In this document: positions 62,227-64,000 of the stretch, piece after piece | How the letters are laid out: each line of letters opens with the position of its first letter | How positions within the stretch are numbered: the stretch's first letter is position 1 | NCBI GenBank assembly: GCA_964501725.1 | Contig: CAZCTO010000014.1 | Coordinates: 1 to 64,000 of the forward strand | Length of the DNA: 64,000 bases | Origin: CAZCTO01 sp964501725 | GTDB lineage: Bacteria > Bacillota > Clostridia > Saccharofermentanales > Saccharofermentanaceae | Direction: 5' to 3' | The notes under the pieces: model-generated | Told to the model about the DNA's origin: nothing | What the model saw: only the letters and a program-made list of their open reading frames with translations | Database searches by the model: none | Translations under genes and position numbers: made by a program

Positions 62227-64000
62227 TTAGTCCCCTTTCCTTGCTTGAATTTCAAGCCATTGTGTTTGGGTAATGAGCAGTTTTCGAGGTTTGCTTCCTT
62301 CAAAAGCACCTATATATCCCTTATCCTGCATTGTGTCGATCAGTCTGGCCGCCCGGGGATAACCGATATTCATTCTCCTCTGCAAAATGGATACCGACGC
62401 GCATCCGGCAGTAAGCACAATATCAACCGCTTGACCGAGCAATTCATCTTCACCGTTGGCATTTCCGGAAAAATCGCCTTGATGGCTTGAGGATGCCGAT
62501 ACGATCGCTTCGGCGGTTTCCGGGTCATAGGTACCCAAATTCTGCGCTTTCAGAAATTCAATAACCGCTTCCACTTCTCCGTCTGAAACAAATGCACCCT
62601 GCCCTCTTTGTGGCTTGGCCATACTTTGCGGGTAATATAGCATATCTCCTCTGCCCAGAAGTTTTTCGGCGCCTCCCATATCCAGAATCGTTCGGCTGTC
62701 GACTTGTGAAGACACCGCAAAAGCAATTCTGGAAGGGATATTGGCCTTGATTACACCGGTGATGACATCAACAGAAGGCCGCTGCGTTGCGATAAGCAGA
62801 TGAATACCGGCAGCTCTTGCCATCGCGGTCAGTCGGGCAATTGATTCCTCAACCTCTTTGGATGCAATTTGCATCAGATCAGCAAGTTCGTCGATCACAA
62901 TTAATATTAATGGTAATGATGGTTCTTTGTTCATTTTCAGTTCTTCGTTGTATCCTCTGAAATCACGAACGCTGGCTTCGGCAAACAAAGCATATCTTCT
63001 TGTCATTTCTCCGACTGCCCAGTTTAAGGTATTGGCGGCCTTTTTGGGATCGGTAACAACCGGCGCAAGCAAATGCGGAATCCCGTTATACATCGACAGT
63101 TCAACCACCTTAGGGTCGATCATGATTAATTTGACTTCATCCGGTGTTGCTTTGCAAAGAATACTGATCAGTATTGAGTTGATACAAACGGATTTTCCTG
63201 ACCCTGTCGCGCCGGCAATAAGTAAATGCGGCATTGTCGTCAAATCGCAGAAAATCGGATTCCCCGGAATATCTCTTCCCAAAGCAACTGTGAGCGGTGA
63301 TGTATTTTTTTTGAACGTCGGCGAGTCAATGAGACTGCGAAGCGTTACGGGTGTTGTCTCGGAATTGGGTATTTCTATCCCGATTGCAGCTTTTCCCGGT
63401 ATCGGAGCCTCAATTCTGACACCGACAGAAGCCATTGCCAGAGCTAAGTCATCCGTAAGATTCACAATCCTGCTGACTTTGATTCCGGGCCCCGGAGACA
63501 GTTCAAAGCGGGTTATCGCAGGTCCGTGAGTCACATTTACTACGGTAGCCTCAACGCCAAAGCTTGCAAGAGTATCGACAAGTTTCTTACCTTGTGCGGC
63601 AAGCGATGCTTTTGTTGAACGACCCGAATCATCGTTCTTATCCGGCTGCAATAGTGCTGAGGGAGCTGTACGATATGTCGGTCTGGGTATGTTTGCACGT
63701 TGTTGGATCTGATTTCCGGTGGATGGCGTTGTTACAGAACGCGAAGAAGCGGATACCGGCGGCTGGTTTGATACACCCTTTTGTGCAGCCGCGTTTGCAT
63801 CAACGATTCGCTCCTGACTGTATTCAACACCGTTAGTGTCAATTCTTCGAATCGGAATATGATCAACAACCTTCGGCTGTGACCCGACAGGCGCTGTTTT
63901 TATATCCAGCCATGTCGCTTCGTTCTTCGTGCGCAAAAAATCCGGAAGATCGGACTGCGTAGGAACGACTGCCGTGGGCAGAGGGTTGGCGGCATTTTTT
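62227..64000 (-). CDS. ftsK: DNA translocase FtsK/SpoIIIE, 5' end outside the window
   Basis: FtsK pumps DNA through the closing septum. The frame stays open to the window edge, so the membrane domain and true start are missing; about 590 C-terminal residues are visible. Present are a polar linker, the motor with Walker A GATGSGKS and Walker B LILIVIDELADLM, and a C-terminal winged-helix gamma domain (SVSILQRRMNIGYPRAARLID) that reads DNA polarity. The in-frame TTG at 63936 is not the start. It heads the ftsK-folD-cinA-murJ run. Confidence 0.95.
   Translation of the reverse strand, partial: KNAANPLPTAVVPTQSDLPDFLRTKNEATWLDIKTAPVGSQPKVVDHIPIRRIDTNGVEYSQERIVDANAAAQKGVSNQPPVSASSRSVTTPSTGNQIQQRANIPRPTYRTAPSALLQPDKNDDSGRSTKASLAAQGKKLVDTLASFGVEATVVNVTHGPAITRFELSPGPGIKVSRIVNLTDDLALAMASVGVRIEAPIPGKAAIGIEIPNSETTPVTLRSLIDSPTFKKNTSPLTVALGRDIPGNPIFCDLTTMPHLLIAGATGSGKSVCINSILISILCKATPDEVKLIMIDPKVVELSMYNGIPHLLAPVVTDPKKAANTLNWAVGEMTRRYALFAEASVRDFRGYNEELKMNKEPSLPLILIVIDELADLMQIASKEVEESIARLTAMARAAGIHLLIATQRPSVDVITGVIKANIPSRIAFAVSSQVDSRTILDMGGAEKLLGRGDMLYYPQSMAKPQRGQGAFVSDGEVEAVIEFLKAQNLGTYDPETAEAIVSASSSHQGDFSGNANGEDELLGQAVDIVLTAGCASVSILQRRMNIGYPRAARLIDTMQDKGYIGAFEGSKPRKLLITQTQWLEIQARKGD

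Noticed and set aside
62858..63529. 223-codon open frame antisense to ftsK
   Set aside because: It is a shadow of the FtsK motor domain, whose Walker motifs are intact on the minus strand.

Overview
The window looks like a housekeeping stretch of a low-G+C Gram-positive chromosome, most likely an anaerobe of the class Clostridia. That placement is an inference. It rests on strong AGGAGG-type ribosome binding sites, an SOS box of the CGAAC-N4-GTTC(G) type, a PyrR-controlled pyr operon, an MutS-MutL-MiaA-Hfq run, and the Firmicutes gene order rnc-smc-ftsY-ylxM-ffh-rpsP-khpA-rimM-trmD-rplS-rbgA-rnhB. The species cannot be named. I saw no transposase, phage gene, CRISPR array or rRNA. About 57 protein genes and three tRNAs are supported, most on the minus strand.

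Layout. 1-2240: a long, highly folded RNA leader ending in a terminator-like stem, then leuA and its terminator. 2241-2968: AT-rich DNA without a recognisable gene, containing two perfect hairpins. 2969-4222: an unknown one-helix membrane protein divergent from SOS-controlled lexA. 4242-11695 (minus): miaB-mutS-mutL-miaA-hfq. 11804-13243: a D,D-carboxypeptidase. 13268-17768 (minus): tldD-pmbA and an acyl-CoA synthetase. 17846-24900 (minus): a tightly overlapped pyrimidine operon, pyrR-pyrB-pyrC-pyrF-pyrK-pyrD, a divergent pyrE-like gene and a YgjP-type metallopeptidase, preceded by a promoter, a PyrR-binding loop and an attenuator. 24915-25276: tRNA-Leu, tRNA-Tyr and tRNA-Met. 25482-31229: asd, a Xer-type recombinase, aroF, an M18 aminopeptidase and a PHP phosphoesterase. 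31267-34982 (minus): rarA, then iscS-iscU and a lipoprotein. 34997-42442 (minus): a class Ic aspartate aminotransferase, purB, a second cysteine desulfurase with an apparent CTG start, thiI, an AIR-synthase-like protein and glyA. 42577-54560 (minus): acpP-rnc-smc-ftsY-ylxM-ffh-rpsP-khpA-rimM-trmD-rplS-rbgA-rnhB-yraN. 54682-64000 (minus): ftsK (cut by the window edge)-folD-cinA-murJ, then SOS-controlled recA-recX-rimO-pgsA.

How the genes fit together. There is a genome-maintenance theme (LexA, RecA, RecX, MutS, MutL, RarA, SMC, FtsK, Xer, CinA). There is a protein-export and translation block (Ffh, FtsY, S16, L19, RimM, TrmD, RbgA), and RNA or ribosome modification enzymes (MiaA, MiaB, RimO, ThiI). 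Biosynthesis covers UMP, leucine, aspartate-family amino acids, shikimate entry, purines and one-carbon units. Two cysteine desulfurases have separate partners: one sits with IscU for Fe-S clusters, the other with ThiI for tRNA thiolation.

Most of this is conventional. The points most worth a second look are the folded RNA before leuA, the LexA-adjacent membrane protein, the eroded PyrE, the CTG start of the second cysteine desulfurase, and the N-terminally extended Hfq. No clearly new multi-gene system was found.
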